DNA of 64,000 nt from Kitasatospora sp. NBC_00458 (GTDB lineage: Bacteria; Actinomycetota; Actinomycetes; Streptomycetales; Streptomycetaceae), in contig NZ_CP107904.1 in NCBI RefSeq assembly GCF_036013975.1, forward strand, positions 124,001-188,000. The letters are read 5' to 3'. Below the pieces are notes generated by a model that was not told the origin of the DNA, ran no database searches, and saw nothing but the letters and a program-made list of their open reading frames with translations. Below, one piece after another: positions 51,312-59,271 of this stretch (position 1 is the first letter of the stretch; every line of letters starts with the position of its first letter). The translations under genes and the position numbers were made by a program.

Positions 51312-51778
51312 GAACGACCATCCCTACTTCGGCAACGAGATGGCCGGTCCCGACGACGCTCGACGGCCTTCCCCGATTCTCGTACGTGCGGGCCCTGGTC
51401 TACATCGCCGGGGAACTCACGTGGTGGACCGGCTCCGACCCTCTCGACGACGTCGGCCCCGGGGCGCTGGCCGGCACCTGCAGCAAGATCCGCATCACCC
51501 TCGCCCCTTCGGCCGACATCGGAATCGCCGAAGAGGCTCTCGCTCGCTGCGAGGAGTCCCTGAGAGCCACCGACAGACTCCGCAGGGGCGCTCCAGCCGT
51601 CCGGCTGCTGCACGTGCGCCGTGCGTGCTTCGCGTCCGCAGTCGCTCGGCTCCTCTGCCCCACCCGTCCGACGGCGGCTCCGCCCCGAGTCATCCGGGGC
51701 GAGGTGCTCGCATCCACACCGGTACAAGTCCGTCCGTGTGTTGCCGGCCCGTTTGCCGGGCCAGCCACGGACGCATAG
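51308..51778 (+). CDS. Hypothetical helical protein (possibly DUF6415-like)
   Basis: About 156 residues. The middle (RFSYVRALVYIAGELTWWTGSDPL, PSADIGIAEEALARCEESLRAT) looks like the short helical proteins common in streptomycete regulatory neighbourhoods (DUF6415-like), which I cannot confirm. The C-terminal 50 residues are Pro/Arg-rich and may be frameshifted. It overlaps the small membrane peptide and lies 48 bp before queC. Confidence 0.4.
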   Translation: MRTTIPTSATRWPVPTTLDGLPRFSYVRALVYIAGELTWWTGSDPLDDVGPGALAGTCSKIRITLAPSADIGIAEEALARCEESLRATDRLRRGAPAVRLLHVRRACFASAVARLLCPTRPTAAPPRVIRGEVLASTPVQVRPCVAGPFAGPATDA

Positions 51779-51826
51779 CGACCGGACTCACTCCGCCTCC
51801 GACTCGGAGGACTACGAGAAAGACGT

Positions 51827-52540
51827 ATGGAGATGACTGACTTCACTCCCCCGCGGCACGCGGTGGTGATCGCTTCCGGTGGGCTGGACAGCACCACCGT
51901 CGCCTACTGGCTGGCCGCCAGCGGCAGCAGGCTCACGCTGCTCTCCTTCTACTACGGACAGCGTCACCGAAAGGAGCTGGAGTTCGCGCGGCGGAGCGCC
52001 GCCTGCCTCGGCGCGCGCCACGAGGTCGTGGACCTGAGCGGGCTCGGCCGACTGCTGTCGGGCTCGGCGCTCACGGACCCGGCGATCGCGGTGCCCGACG
52101 GCCACTACACCGCCGAGAGCATGCGCAGCACCGTGGTGCCGAACCGGAACGCGATCATGCTCTCGATCGCCGTGGCCGCAGCGGTCGCCGCCGAGGCGGA
52201 CGCGGTGGCGTTCGGTGCCCACGCCGGCGACCACGCCGTCTACCCGGACTGCCGTACCGAGTTCTTCGACCTGTTCGCCGAGACGGCCCGGGTCGGCAAC
52301 GAGGGGTTGATCCCCGAGGACTTCCGGCTGCTGGCGCCGTTCATCGACCAGACGAAGGCCGACATCGTCGCGGTCGGCCGGCAGGTCGGTGTGCCGTTCG
52401 CGGACACCTGGTCCTGCTACCGCGGCGGCGAGCTGCACTGCGGCACGTGCGGGACATGCACCGAGCGGATCGAGGCGTTCTTGCTCGCCGAGGTCGAGGA
52501 CCCGACCGGGTACGCCGCCGCCACCGGGGCGGAGCGATGA
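51827..52540 (+). CDS. queC: 7-cyano-7-deazaguanine (preQ0) synthase QueC
   Basis: 237 residues. ATP-pyrophosphatase loop SGGLDSTTVAYWLA, the YYGQRHRKELE stretch, VVPNRNAIMLSIA and GAHAGDHAVYPDCR, and the C-terminal zinc site CYRGGELHCGTCGTC. QueC turns 7-carboxy-7-deazaguanine into preQ0 using ATP and ammonia. All hallmark residues are present. ATG at 51827 or 51833. It opens the tightly packed operon; queD overlaps its stop. Confidence 0.95.
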   Translation: MEMTDFTPPRHAVVIASGGLDSTTVAYWLAASGSRLTLLSFYYGQRHRKELEFARRSAACLGARHEVVDLSGLGRLLSGSALTDPAIAVPDGHYTAESMRSTVVPNRNAIMLSIAVAAAVAAEADAVAFGAHAGDHAVYPDCRTEFFDLFAETARVGNEGLIPEDFRLLAPFIDQTKADIVAVGRQVGVPFADTWSCYRGGELHCGTCGTCTERIEAFLLAEVEDPTGYAAATGAER

Positions 52541-52938
52541 ACGGGACCAGCGTCTCCGGCCGGCACCGGATCGGGAAGTCGTTCCGGTTCGAGGCGGCCC
52601 ACTTCCTGCCCGGCCTGCCTGCGGGCCACCAGTGCGCGCGGATGCACGGCCACTCCTACGCCGTGGAGTTCGTCCTCACCGCGGACCGACTGGTGCCGCC
52701 CGGGTTCGTCACGGACTTCGGGGATCTCGCCCCGGTGAAACAGATGATCGACAGCACCCTTGACCACCGGGTGCTGAACGAGGTCCTGCCGGTCACGCCG
52801 ACGTCGGAGAACCTCGCCGCCTGGCTGGCCGGCTGGTTCGCGAAGCACGTGGAGTCGTCGTTGCCGGGTCGACTGGTGTCGGTGCGGGTGTCGGAGACGC
52901 AGAGCAGTTGGGCCGAGTTCGTCCTGGAGGAGCGGTGA
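52537..52938 (+). CDS. queD: 6-carboxy-5,6,7,8-tetrahydropterin synthase QueD
   Basis: 133 residues. Zinc His ligands in FRFEAAHFLPG and MHGHSYAVEF, the catalytic Cys in HQCARMHGHS, FVTDFGDLAPVKQMI and the Asp-His pair in STLDHRVLN, and ENLAAWLAGWF near the end. It makes carboxytetrahydropterin from dihydroneopterin triphosphate, the product of FolE. Overlaps queC and queE stops by four bases. Confidence 0.95.
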   Translation: MNGTSVSGRHRIGKSFRFEAAHFLPGLPAGHQCARMHGHSYAVEFVLTADRLVPPGFVTDFGDLAPVKQMIDSTLDHRVLNEVLPVTPTSENLAAWLAGWFAKHVESSLPGRLVSVRVSETQSSWAEFVLEER

Positions 52939-53648
52939 GCCTGTTGGGAGGCGATGCCGGTGCCGGGAAGGGCCTGCTGGTGGCGGAGTGCTTCGGTCCG
53001 ACGTTCCAGGGGGAAGGCCCGAGCACCGGGCAGCAGTCGTTGTTCGTCCGGCTGTCGCGGTGCAACCTGCACTGCCCTGGATGCGACACCCCCGAGACCT
53101 GGGACTGGTCCCGGTTCGACCCCCGCGAGGTGGCCACGCGGCACAGCGTCGAGGACCTGGCGGCGTGGGTGATGGCCCGTACGCCCAGGCTGGTGGTGGT
53201 CACCGGTGGTGAGCCGCTGCTCCAGCAGTCCCAGCTCGTCGACCTGGTCCAGCTCCTGTCCGGACGCCGCGTGGAGGTGGAGACGAACGGCACCGTCGTG
53301 CCGCAGCCGGAGCTGGTGGAGTCGGTCGCGGCGTTCAACGTGTCGCCGAAGCTGGAGGCCTTCGCCGCGCCCGGGGACCGTCCGATCGTCCCGGCAGCGC
53401 TGTCGGCGTTCGCCGCGTGCGGCAGGGCCCGGTTCAAGTTCGTCGTCCGCGAGGCCGCCCAGCTCGACGAGGTCGCCTCCCTGGTGGAGACGTTCTCGCT
53501 CCCCGAGGTCTGGATCATGCCGGAGGGCACGAGTAGCGAAGCGGTCCTCGGCGAGATGCGGGAAATGGCCGACGAGGTCCTGGAGCGGGGCTGGAACCTC
53601 ACCCCGCGGCTGCACACGCTGCTCTGGGAGGACGAGCATGGCCGGTGA
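52935..53648 (+). CDS. queE: 7-carboxy-7-deazaguanine synthase QueE (radical SAM)
   Basis: 237 residues. FGPTFQGEGPSTGQQSLFVRLSRCNLHCPGCDTPETWDW has the Cys cluster CNLHCPGC (Cx3Cx2C) that holds the 4Fe-4S cluster; VVTGGEPLLQ binds SAM. QueE forms the deazapurine ring. GTG start in the queD stop. The downstream RT-like gene starts 11 bp before its end. Confidence 0.95.
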   Translation: MSLLGGDAGAGKGLLVAECFGPTFQGEGPSTGQQSLFVRLSRCNLHCPGCDTPETWDWSRFDPREVATRHSVEDLAAWVMARTPRLVVVTGGEPLLQQSQLVDLVQLLSGRRVEVETNGTVVPQPELVESVAAFNVSPKLEAFAAPGDRPIVPAALSAFAACGRARFKFVVREAAQLDEVASLVETFSLPEVWIMPEGTSSEAVLGEMREMADEVLERGWNLTPRLHTLLWEDEHGR

Positions 53649-54591
53649 GGAGAGCAAGAAGCCTGGACGGCGCGGTCGTTCCGGCTCCCCGAGGCCGCGC
53701 GTGTTGGGTAGCGGCCAAGCAATCGGTGTGGAGGGGAGCGGGATCCTGCATGCCGTCCAGGCACGACCCACTATAGCCAACTCCCTCCCGCCGCGCGCCC
53801 ATTCGCTGATGCCTTTCCTCGTCGAGCCCCGTCATCTCAAGGCCGCCGCACGGGCGTGCATGCGCCGGGCCGGCGCGCCGGGTGCCGATGGGATGAGCTG
53901 GGCGGAGTTCCGGCAGGGCATGGACGGCCGACTGGAGTCCCTGGCCGAGCAGTTGCGGACGGGCTCCTGGATGCCCGGTCCGCTGCGCGAGGTGGGGATC
54001 ACCACCTACACCGGCAAGGAGCTCCGATCGGTGATCCCGACGGTGAGCGACCGCATCGTCCAGCGGGCGATGCGGAACGCGATCGAGCCGGTGCTGGAAC
54101 AGCGGGCGTTCGCCGACTGGGTTTCGGGCTACCGGGCCGGGCGGAACCGGATCACCGCGCTGTGTGACTCCGAGCGGCACCTGCGCGAGGGGTACCGGTG
54201 GGTGGCGGACGTGGACGTGCGGAGGGTGTCGGAGGGGTCGAGCGCGACCGAGGTCACCGATTGGCTGGCCGAGCACGTGGCCGACGGCCCGTTCCTGCGC
54301 TTGTTCGAGCGGGTGCTGGAGGCCTTGCCGTATCCGCTGGTCCCGGGCACTGCCCTCGCGCCCCTGCTGATCAACCTGCGTCTGTCGCGTGCCGACGCTC
54401 GCCTCGCGGAGTACCGCACGGTGCGGTTCGCGGACAACTACTGTCTCTTCTGCGGCGGCGCCGAGCAGGCCGCCGAGGCGATCGAGGCCGTCACCAGGGC
54501 GTTGGCGCGCTGCGGTCTTCGGCCGAACCTCACGAAGTCGAAGATCTGGGCCGGCGTGAACGCCGAAGACCTTTTCCTGATCGCCGGATGA
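53638..54591 (+). CDS. Reverse-transcriptase-like protein with degenerate catalytic motifs
   Basis: 317 residues from ATG 53638 (GGGAGG upstream), overlapping queE. Group-II-like landmarks: HLKAAARACMRRAGAPGADGMSWAEF and IPTVSDRIVQRAMRNAIEPVLEQRAF near the start, GTALAPLLINLRLSRADARLAEYRTVRFADNYCLFC near residue 250-275 and CGLRPNLTKSKI after. The YxDD box reads FADN (264-267), so the second Asp is Asn; motif A reads DVDVRRVSE (about 191-199) in place of D-x-x-x-F-F-D. No maturase or endonuclease domain. Either a pseudoenzyme or an unusual RT. Its place inside a biosynthetic operon is odd. Confidence 0.8.
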   Translation: MAGEESKKPGRRGRSGSPRPRVLGSGQAIGVEGSGILHAVQARPTIANSLPPRAHSLMPFLVEPRHLKAAARACMRRAGAPGADGMSWAEFRQGMDGRLESLAEQLRTGSWMPGPLREVGITTYTGKELRSVIPTVSDRIVQRAMRNAIEPVLEQRAFADWVSGYRAGRNRITALCDSERHLREGYRWVADVDVRRVSEGSSATEVTDWLAEHVADGPFLRLFERVLEALPYPLVPGTALAPLLINLRLSRADARLAEYRTVRFADNYCLFCGGAEQAAEAIEAVTRALARCGLRPNLTKSKIWAGVNAEDLFLIAG

Positions 54592-55166
54592 GCGGGGAAG
54601 CGATGACGACGAACCCGGCCGGGCACGCACTCGCATGGGTGCCGGTGCCGGGAGGTGTGTGCCTGTTCGGCGACCGGCAGCGGGCGTTGCGAGTGGTCCA
54701 CCTGGAGTGGACGGCGACCCCGGTCACGCCCGCTCAGCTCGGTCTCGGCCCCGACCACCGGCCGCTGGTCGGGTTGGCCCAGGTGCAGGCGGCCCGGATC
54801 GCGGCCGACCTGGGCGGCCGGCTGCCGCTGTCGAAGGAGTGGGAGTGGGCGGCCTCCGGGCCCGAGCGCCGTCCGTACCCATGGGGCGACGAAGAACCGG
54901 ACGAGAGCCGGGCGAATCTGCGCGACGTCTGCGGGCGGCTGACCCCTGTCGACTCCCACCCGGGCGGGCGGACGCCGACCGGGCTGTGGGACATGGCGGG
55001 CAACTGCTGGGAGTGGACCGCATCGAAGACGATCGGCGGCGGGTTCGTCATCCGCGGGGGCTCCTACAACTCCCTGCCGCTGTACGCCAGGTGCACGTTC
55101 CTGAACGCCGCGCCGGCGGAATTCTCCTCGTCGGGCATCGGGTTCCGGGTGGTGAGGCCGGCGTGA
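54588..55166 (+). CDS. Small FGE/SUMF1-fold (formylglycine-enzyme-like) protein
   Basis: About 192 residues from ATG 54588 (coupled to the RT stop) or ATG 54603. It has the family pattern LPLSKEWEWAASGPERRPYPWGDEEPD, PTGLWDMAGNCWEWTAS, FVIRGGSYNSLPLYARCTF and ends GIGFRVVRPA. The two active-site cysteines of true FGE are not both present (one Cys, in ARCTF), so it is not a sulfatase activator. The C-terminal segment has the position of the variable region in DGR target proteins. Function unknown; may be a substrate or carbohydrate-binding domain. Confidence 0.85.
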   Translation: MSGEAMTTNPAGHALAWVPVPGGVCLFGDRQRALRVVHLEWTATPVTPAQLGLGPDHRPLVGLAQVQAARIAADLGGRLPLSKEWEWAASGPERRPYPWGDEEPDESRANLRDVCGRLTPVDSHPGGRTPTGLWDMAGNCWEWTASKTIGGGFVIRGGSYNSLPLYARCTFLNAAPAEFSSSGIGFRVVRPA

Positions 55167-55606
55167 TCGGAGACCTCGTGATCGCGGGCTGCTCGCGCCG
55201 CAAGACACCGGAGACAGGCCTCCTGCCCGCCCTGGAGCGGTACGCCGGGGGCATCGCCCCGCAGCTGAGGGCCCGCTTCGCCGACCACCCGTACGCCCGC
55301 AGCCGGATCCGCTTCCTGTCCGCGGCCTACGGCCTGGTCGGGGCGGACGACCTGCTCGCCTCGTACGACCAACGTCTCGACTCGAACCGCGTCGAAGGAC
55401 TGCACCCGATCGTGAACACCCAGCTGCGGCGCGACTTCGCCGCCGCCGGCGTTCCGCGACGGGTGCTGCTGATCCTCGAACCCGACTACCTGGTCCTGCT
55501 CACCGACCTCCTGGCCCTGCCGGAACGGCCGGTTCTGCACTGGATCCCCGACCCTCGCGGCTGGCCCCAGGCCGCCGCCGTGCTCGACGAATGGAGGTGG
55601 CCGTGA
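55163..55606 (+). CDS. DUF6884-like protein
   Basis: About 147 residues from GTG 55163. GDLVIAGCSRRKTPETG near the start, LERYAGGIAPQLRARF and RIRFLSAAYGLVGADDLLASYDQRLD resemble the (P/G)CS-x-(R/K)K...LSAxxGL pattern of DUF6884 proteins, and more distantly the CS-x-x-K-P motif domains found with archaeal tRNA-guanine transglycosylases. The link to deazaguanine chemistry is therefore suggestive only. Overlaps neighbours on both sides. Confidence 0.6.
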   Translation: MIGDLVIAGCSRRKTPETGLLPALERYAGGIAPQLRARFADHPYARSRIRFLSAAYGLVGADDLLASYDQRLDSNRVEGLHPIVNTQLRRDFAAAGVPRRVLLILEPDYLVLLTDLLALPERPVLHWIPDPRGWPQAAAVLDEWRWP

Positions 55607-56643
55607 CGCACACCAGCCTCGCGGACACGCTCAAGACCCAGGCCAACGCCCACCGGTACTTCACGACGGGATTCACCGAGCGCACCGGCCTGGGCTGGCA
55701 CCAGCCCACCCCCGCCGGCGCCAGTGCCGGCCAGGCTCTGTCGGTTGTGATCCCCGCCCGCGACACCGCCTTCGCTCTGCCGACGGTGCTGGATTCGATC
55801 ACCGCCCAGCAGCACGCGGCCGACGTGGAGGTGATCCTGGTCGACGACGCCTCCACGGACGCGACGTTCGACATCGCCCGACGGCACCCGGCGGCTACCA
55901 CGGTGGTGCGCCTGGCCGACCGACGCGGCTCAGCCGCAGCCCGCAACGTCGGTGCCCACCTCGCCCAGGCCCCGACCGTCCTGTTCGTCGACGCGGACAT
56001 GGTGCTGCCCTCCCACGTGTTCGCCGACGTCGCCGCCCGCGCCGCGGCTGACACCGTGCTGACCGGGTTCCGGCACAACGTCCCCTACCAGGCATCGCCC
56101 TGCGGCGGGCCGCTGCTGCCCGACGGGCCGCCGCTCCTCACGGCCGACCACCGCGTCACCTGGACGCCCCCGGTGGGCAAGGTCCTGCCGTACTCGGGCA
56201 TCACGCTCACCGACCATCTGGACGGACGCCCGCTCGACGCCACCGACGACTTCCAGAACCTCGGGTACGGGCGGTCCTACTACGACTGGGACCTGCCCAG
56301 GATGGCCGTCACCGCGCTGCTCACCGTCCCGCGCGAGCTGCTGCTGGACGTCGGCGGCTTCGACGAGGAGTTCGGGGCACTGGGCTGGGGAATGGAGGAC
56401 ACCCACCTCGGCGCGGCCCTGATCGCCGCCGGCTGCCTCGTCATCCCGCTTCGCCAGGCCGTCGGCTACCACCTGGATCCCCCGGACGCCGCCGCCCAGT
56501 GGCAGACCAAGCTCGCCGGCTGGCCCAGCACCCTCGCCCACTACCGCCGCCTTCTGGCCCTGCCCGCACCCAGCGGGCGCGGTCGCACCTTCACCGCCAC
56601 CACTGACAAGCACCTGACCCACGCCGAGGTGATCACCCGATGA
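55603..56643 (+). CDS. GT2-family glycosyltransferase (GT-A fold)
   Basis: About 346 residues from GTG 55603, with GGAGGT six bases before; ATG 55591 is less likely. SVVIPARDTAFALPTVLDSI, EVILVDDASTD, GSAAARNVGAHLAQAPTVLFVDADMVL (DxD) are the nucleotide-sugar site; DVGGFDEEFGALGWGMEDTHLGAAL is the acceptor-side ED motif. It lacks membrane spans. Would transfer a sugar to the pathway product or a carrier. Confidence 0.9.
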   Translation: MTHTSLADTLKTQANAHRYFTTGFTERTGLGWHQPTPAGASAGQALSVVIPARDTAFALPTVLDSITAQQHAADVEVILVDDASTDATFDIARRHPAATTVVRLADRRGSAAARNVGAHLAQAPTVLFVDADMVLPSHVFADVAARAAADTVLTGFRHNVPYQASPCGGPLLPDGPPLLTADHRVTWTPPVGKVLPYSGITLTDHLDGRPLDATDDFQNLGYGRSYYDWDLPRMAVTALLTVPRELLLDVGGFDEEFGALGWGMEDTHLGAALIAAGCLVIPLRQAVGYHLDPPDAAAQWQTKLAGWPSTLAHYRRLLALPAPSGRGRTFTATTDKHLTHAEVITR

Positions 56644-57587
56644 TCCGTACGTTCGCCGCCGCCATGTTCGGCAGCACCACCGTCGTGCACGACCCGGCGG
56701 TCGGTACCAACCACCTTCCGCCCCAGTCCCTCCCCACCGGCTGTGTCGCCCTCGACGACCAACAGGTCGCCGCCTGGCCCCAGGCCGACCCCGCCGCCCT
56801 CGTCCTCGAATACCCGTTGAGCATGTGCTGGTCCCCGATCGTGCGCTGCAACCTGGACTGCCCCCAATGCCTCGACGACAAGAGCGTGCGCGAGTCCACC
56901 GCGGACGAGCGGCTCGCCCTGGCCGCGCACATCGCCGCCTCGGGTGTTCTGGGCGTCGACATCTCCGGTGGCGAGCCCCTTCTGCTGCGCGACCTGCCCG
57001 ACCTCGCCCGGGCGATCCGCCGCCAGGGCACCAGCGTCGTCAGCTGCACCACCAACGGCTGGCACCTCGCCCGCCGCGCCGAGGAGGTCGCCGGCGCTTT
57101 CGACGCGATCCGCGTCTCCCTCGACGGCGCCACCGAAGCCACCCACGACACCTGGCGCGGCCAGGACAGCTACCGCCGGGCCGTCGAGGGCATCCACGCC
57201 GCCGCGGCCGAGGGCCTGTTCGTCCAGCTGCAGATGGTCCTCATGCAGTCCAACAAGCACGAGGCCCAGGAGCTGCTGGAACTCGCCGCCCACCTCGGCG
57301 CCGGCGGGGTGACCTTTCTCCAGATGCTCCCCATCGGCTCCGGCGCCGCACTCGCCGCCGAGCAGATGCTCACCGACGAACAGGCCCAGGACACCGTCAC
57401 ACCACTCACCGCCCCCGACGGCGTCCGGGTCCGGCTGCGCACCCGCACCAGCGCCGGCGGCTTCACCGTCCTGCGCGCCGACGGCTACGCCTGGCGCAAC
57501 ACCCGGGGCGCCACCGGCATCTCCGCGTTCATCCCCGTCACCGGCCCGGCGGACCTGCGCCTGCCCACCCCCGGGAGCGCCTCATGA
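56640..57587 (+). CDS. Radical SAM enzyme
   Basis: 315 residues. A 65-residue N-terminal extension precedes PIVRCNLDCPQCLDD (CNLDCPQC, Cx3Cx2C), GVDISGGEPLLLRDLPDL (GGE), VSCTTNGWHL and RVSLDGATEATHD. No cysteine-rich SPASM tail was seen. It resembles the PqqE/MoaA-type class, so C-H modification or a carbon-carbon rearrangement of a small substrate or peptide is possible. It is the second radical SAM enzyme of the operon, distinct from QueE. Confidence 0.88.
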   Translation: MIRTFAAAMFGSTTVVHDPAVGTNHLPPQSLPTGCVALDDQQVAAWPQADPAALVLEYPLSMCWSPIVRCNLDCPQCLDDKSVRESTADERLALAAHIAASGVLGVDISGGEPLLLRDLPDLARAIRRQGTSVVSCTTNGWHLARRAEEVAGAFDAIRVSLDGATEATHDTWRGQDSYRRAVEGIHAAAAEGLFVQLQMVLMQSNKHEAQELLELAAHLGAGGVTFLQMLPIGSGAALAAEQMLTDEQAQDTVTPLTAPDGVRVRLRTRTSAGGFTVLRADGYAWRNTRGATGISAFIPVTGPADLRLPTPGSAS

Positions 57588-58141
57588 CCGACAGCCACTA
57601 CGCCGCGAGGCGGGTCTTCGCCCAGCACGTCCCGTTCGCGCCCACGCGCTACCAGTGCTTCGACGCGGCCCGGCTCATCGCCGAGTCCGTCGTCGGGACC
57701 GCCCCGGACGTCTCCTGCGTGATCGGCATCGCCTCGGGCGGGATCGAACCGGCCCGTCTCATGGCCGACTACCTCAGGGTGCCCTTGCACTTCGTCACCG
57801 CCAAGCACAACAAGGGCGACACCCCGTGGCAGCAGGCCACCAGCAACGTCGAGGTGGTGGTAGACAGCAGCCTTCCCGAGTGCTTCGTCGGAACGGTGCT
57901 CCTCGTCGACGACATCGCCGGCACCGGGGCGACGTTCTCCGCCGTCTCCGAGGCGCTGAACGGGCGACTCGACGACGATGCCGCGATCATGTCTGCGGCG
58001 CTGTTCCGCAACCGGGGCTGCACGCAACCGCCGGACCGGTGGGCCTGGACCGTCAACGACTGGGTCGTCTTCCCCTGGGAGAGGCCGCACCATGGCTCGA
58101 CCCAGCCGCTCCCGCCCTTGCGACAGGTGAGCGCCCGATGA
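57584..58141 (+). CDS. Phosphoribosyltransferase (type I fold)
   Basis: 185 residues. PRPP-binding loop VLLVDDIAGTGATFSAV and a PPi-loop region IGIASGGIEPARLMADYL place it in the HGPRT/xanthine-guanine group. A natural role is attaching ribose-5-phosphate to preQ0 or a derivative, as suggested for the PRTase in toyocamycin-type clusters (family knowledge, not shown here). Overlaps neighbours by four bases. Confidence 0.88.
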   Translation: MTDSHYAARRVFAQHVPFAPTRYQCFDAARLIAESVVGTAPDVSCVIGIASGGIEPARLMADYLRVPLHFVTAKHNKGDTPWQQATSNVEVVVDSSLPECFVGTVLLVDDIAGTGATFSAVSEALNGRLDDDAAIMSAALFRNRGCTQPPDRWAWTVNDWVVFPWERPHHGSTQPLPPLRQVSAR

Positions 58142-59271
58142 TCGCCCACGCCTCCTCCCGCGGCGTCCTGCTGGTCCTCGTCTCCTGGACCCCCGACGCC
58201 CCGGCCGGGATAGAGCGCGCGACGGCCGCCTTGGCCGTCGGCCTCGCGCGGAACGGCCACCGCCCGGTCATCGCGACCGCGGCGCCTCAGCCCGGTCACC
58301 CAGGCCTTCCCGGCGTCGCGATCGCACGTCTGCGGCTCGACGGTGTCCAATTCCCGTGCGACGACGCCGTGCTACGGCGCGCGGTCGTCCACCAGGACAC
58401 CGCGTTGACCCGTCAGATCCGGGACCTGATCACCGAACACCGCATCGACACCGTCCTGTTCACCGACGCGCTGTGGGGGCTCGGCCGCCTGTGCGGCGAC
58501 ATCCCCGGCCACGTCCGCCGGGCGCTCGCCGCGCACGTCAAGCCGCACACCCTCGACGCCCGTCCGGCGCTCGCCCGCGCCACCCGCGTCCTCGTGCCCT
58601 CCGCGGTCGTCCGCGACGAGCTGGTGGACTGGGGTCCGCGAAACATCCGTGTCGTGCCCAACGCGCTCCTGGCCGATGCCTCGGTGGCTCTACCGCCGCC
58701 GTCCCGCCGTGAGCAGCTGCGCCGCAGCGGTCCGGTGCGTGTGCTCGCGCGGCTCGGGCCGGAGAAGGGTGTGCTCGACCTGCTGGAGGCTGCCGCCGAC
58801 TGGGACCGGCCTGTCGAGGTGGCCCTCGCCGAAGCCGGGTTTGAGACCGGCGAGGGCTCGCAGTCCGAGCTCCTCGACCGCTGCCGCGAGGCGGCGGCCC
58901 GCACGCCGGGCGTCCACCTGCGCGGAGCACTGGCCTGGGACGAGGTGCTGCCCTGGCTCGCCGGAGCAGCCGTCGTGATCGTCCCCAGCCGCAAGGAGAC
59001 CTTCGGCCTGGTCGCGTTGGAGGCGATGAGCGTCGGCACTCCGGTCATCGCCTACCGTGTCGGCAACCTACCGGCCCTGATCGGCCCGACGGGCCACGGC
59101 GACCACCTGCTCGTCGACCACGGCGAGGGGCCCACCGCCCTCCACAAGGCGGCGCAAACCCTTTTGGAAGATGACATACTGTACGCCGCGACTACACAGA
59201 CCGTGTATCGGCGAGCGGCCGCGTTCGAGCCCCGCCGAATCGCTGACTTCTTCCTGGAAGCGGTGTCGTGA
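58138..59271 (+). CDS. GT4-family glycosyltransferase (GT-B fold)
   Basis: About 377 residues. LSxPGIER-type start (WTPDAPAGIERATAALAVGLARNGH), GPVRVLARLGPEKGVLDLLEAA and the donor motif VVIVPSRKETFGLVALEAMSVGTPVIAYRVGNLPALI (E-x7-E). It is a retaining transferase using a nucleotide sugar. With the GT2 enzyme and a PIG-L deacetylase it implies a decorated product, probably with an amino sugar. Confidence 0.9.
   Translation: MIAHASSRGVLLVLVSWTPDAPAGIERATAALAVGLARNGHRPVIATAAPQPGHPGLPGVAIARLRLDGVQFPCDDAVLRRAVVHQDTALTRQIRDLITEHRIDTVLFTDALWGLGRLCGDIPGHVRRALAAHVKPHTLDARPALARATRVLVPSAVVRDELVDWGPRNIRVVPNALLADASVALPPPSRREQLRRSGPVRVLARLGPEKGVLDLLEAAADWDRPVEVALAEAGFETGEGSQSELLDRCREAAARTPGVHLRGALAWDEVLPWLAGAAVVIVPSRKETFGLVALEAMSVGTPVIAYRVGNLPALIGPTGHGDHLLVDHGEGPTALHKAAQTLLEDDILYAATTQTVYRRAAAFEPRRIADFFLEAVS

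Noticed and set aside
53638..55166. Active diversity-generating retroelement (RT plus FGE-fold target)
   Set aside because: No template repeat was found by eye near the FGE gene and the RT catalytic box is altered; kept only as a hypothesis.
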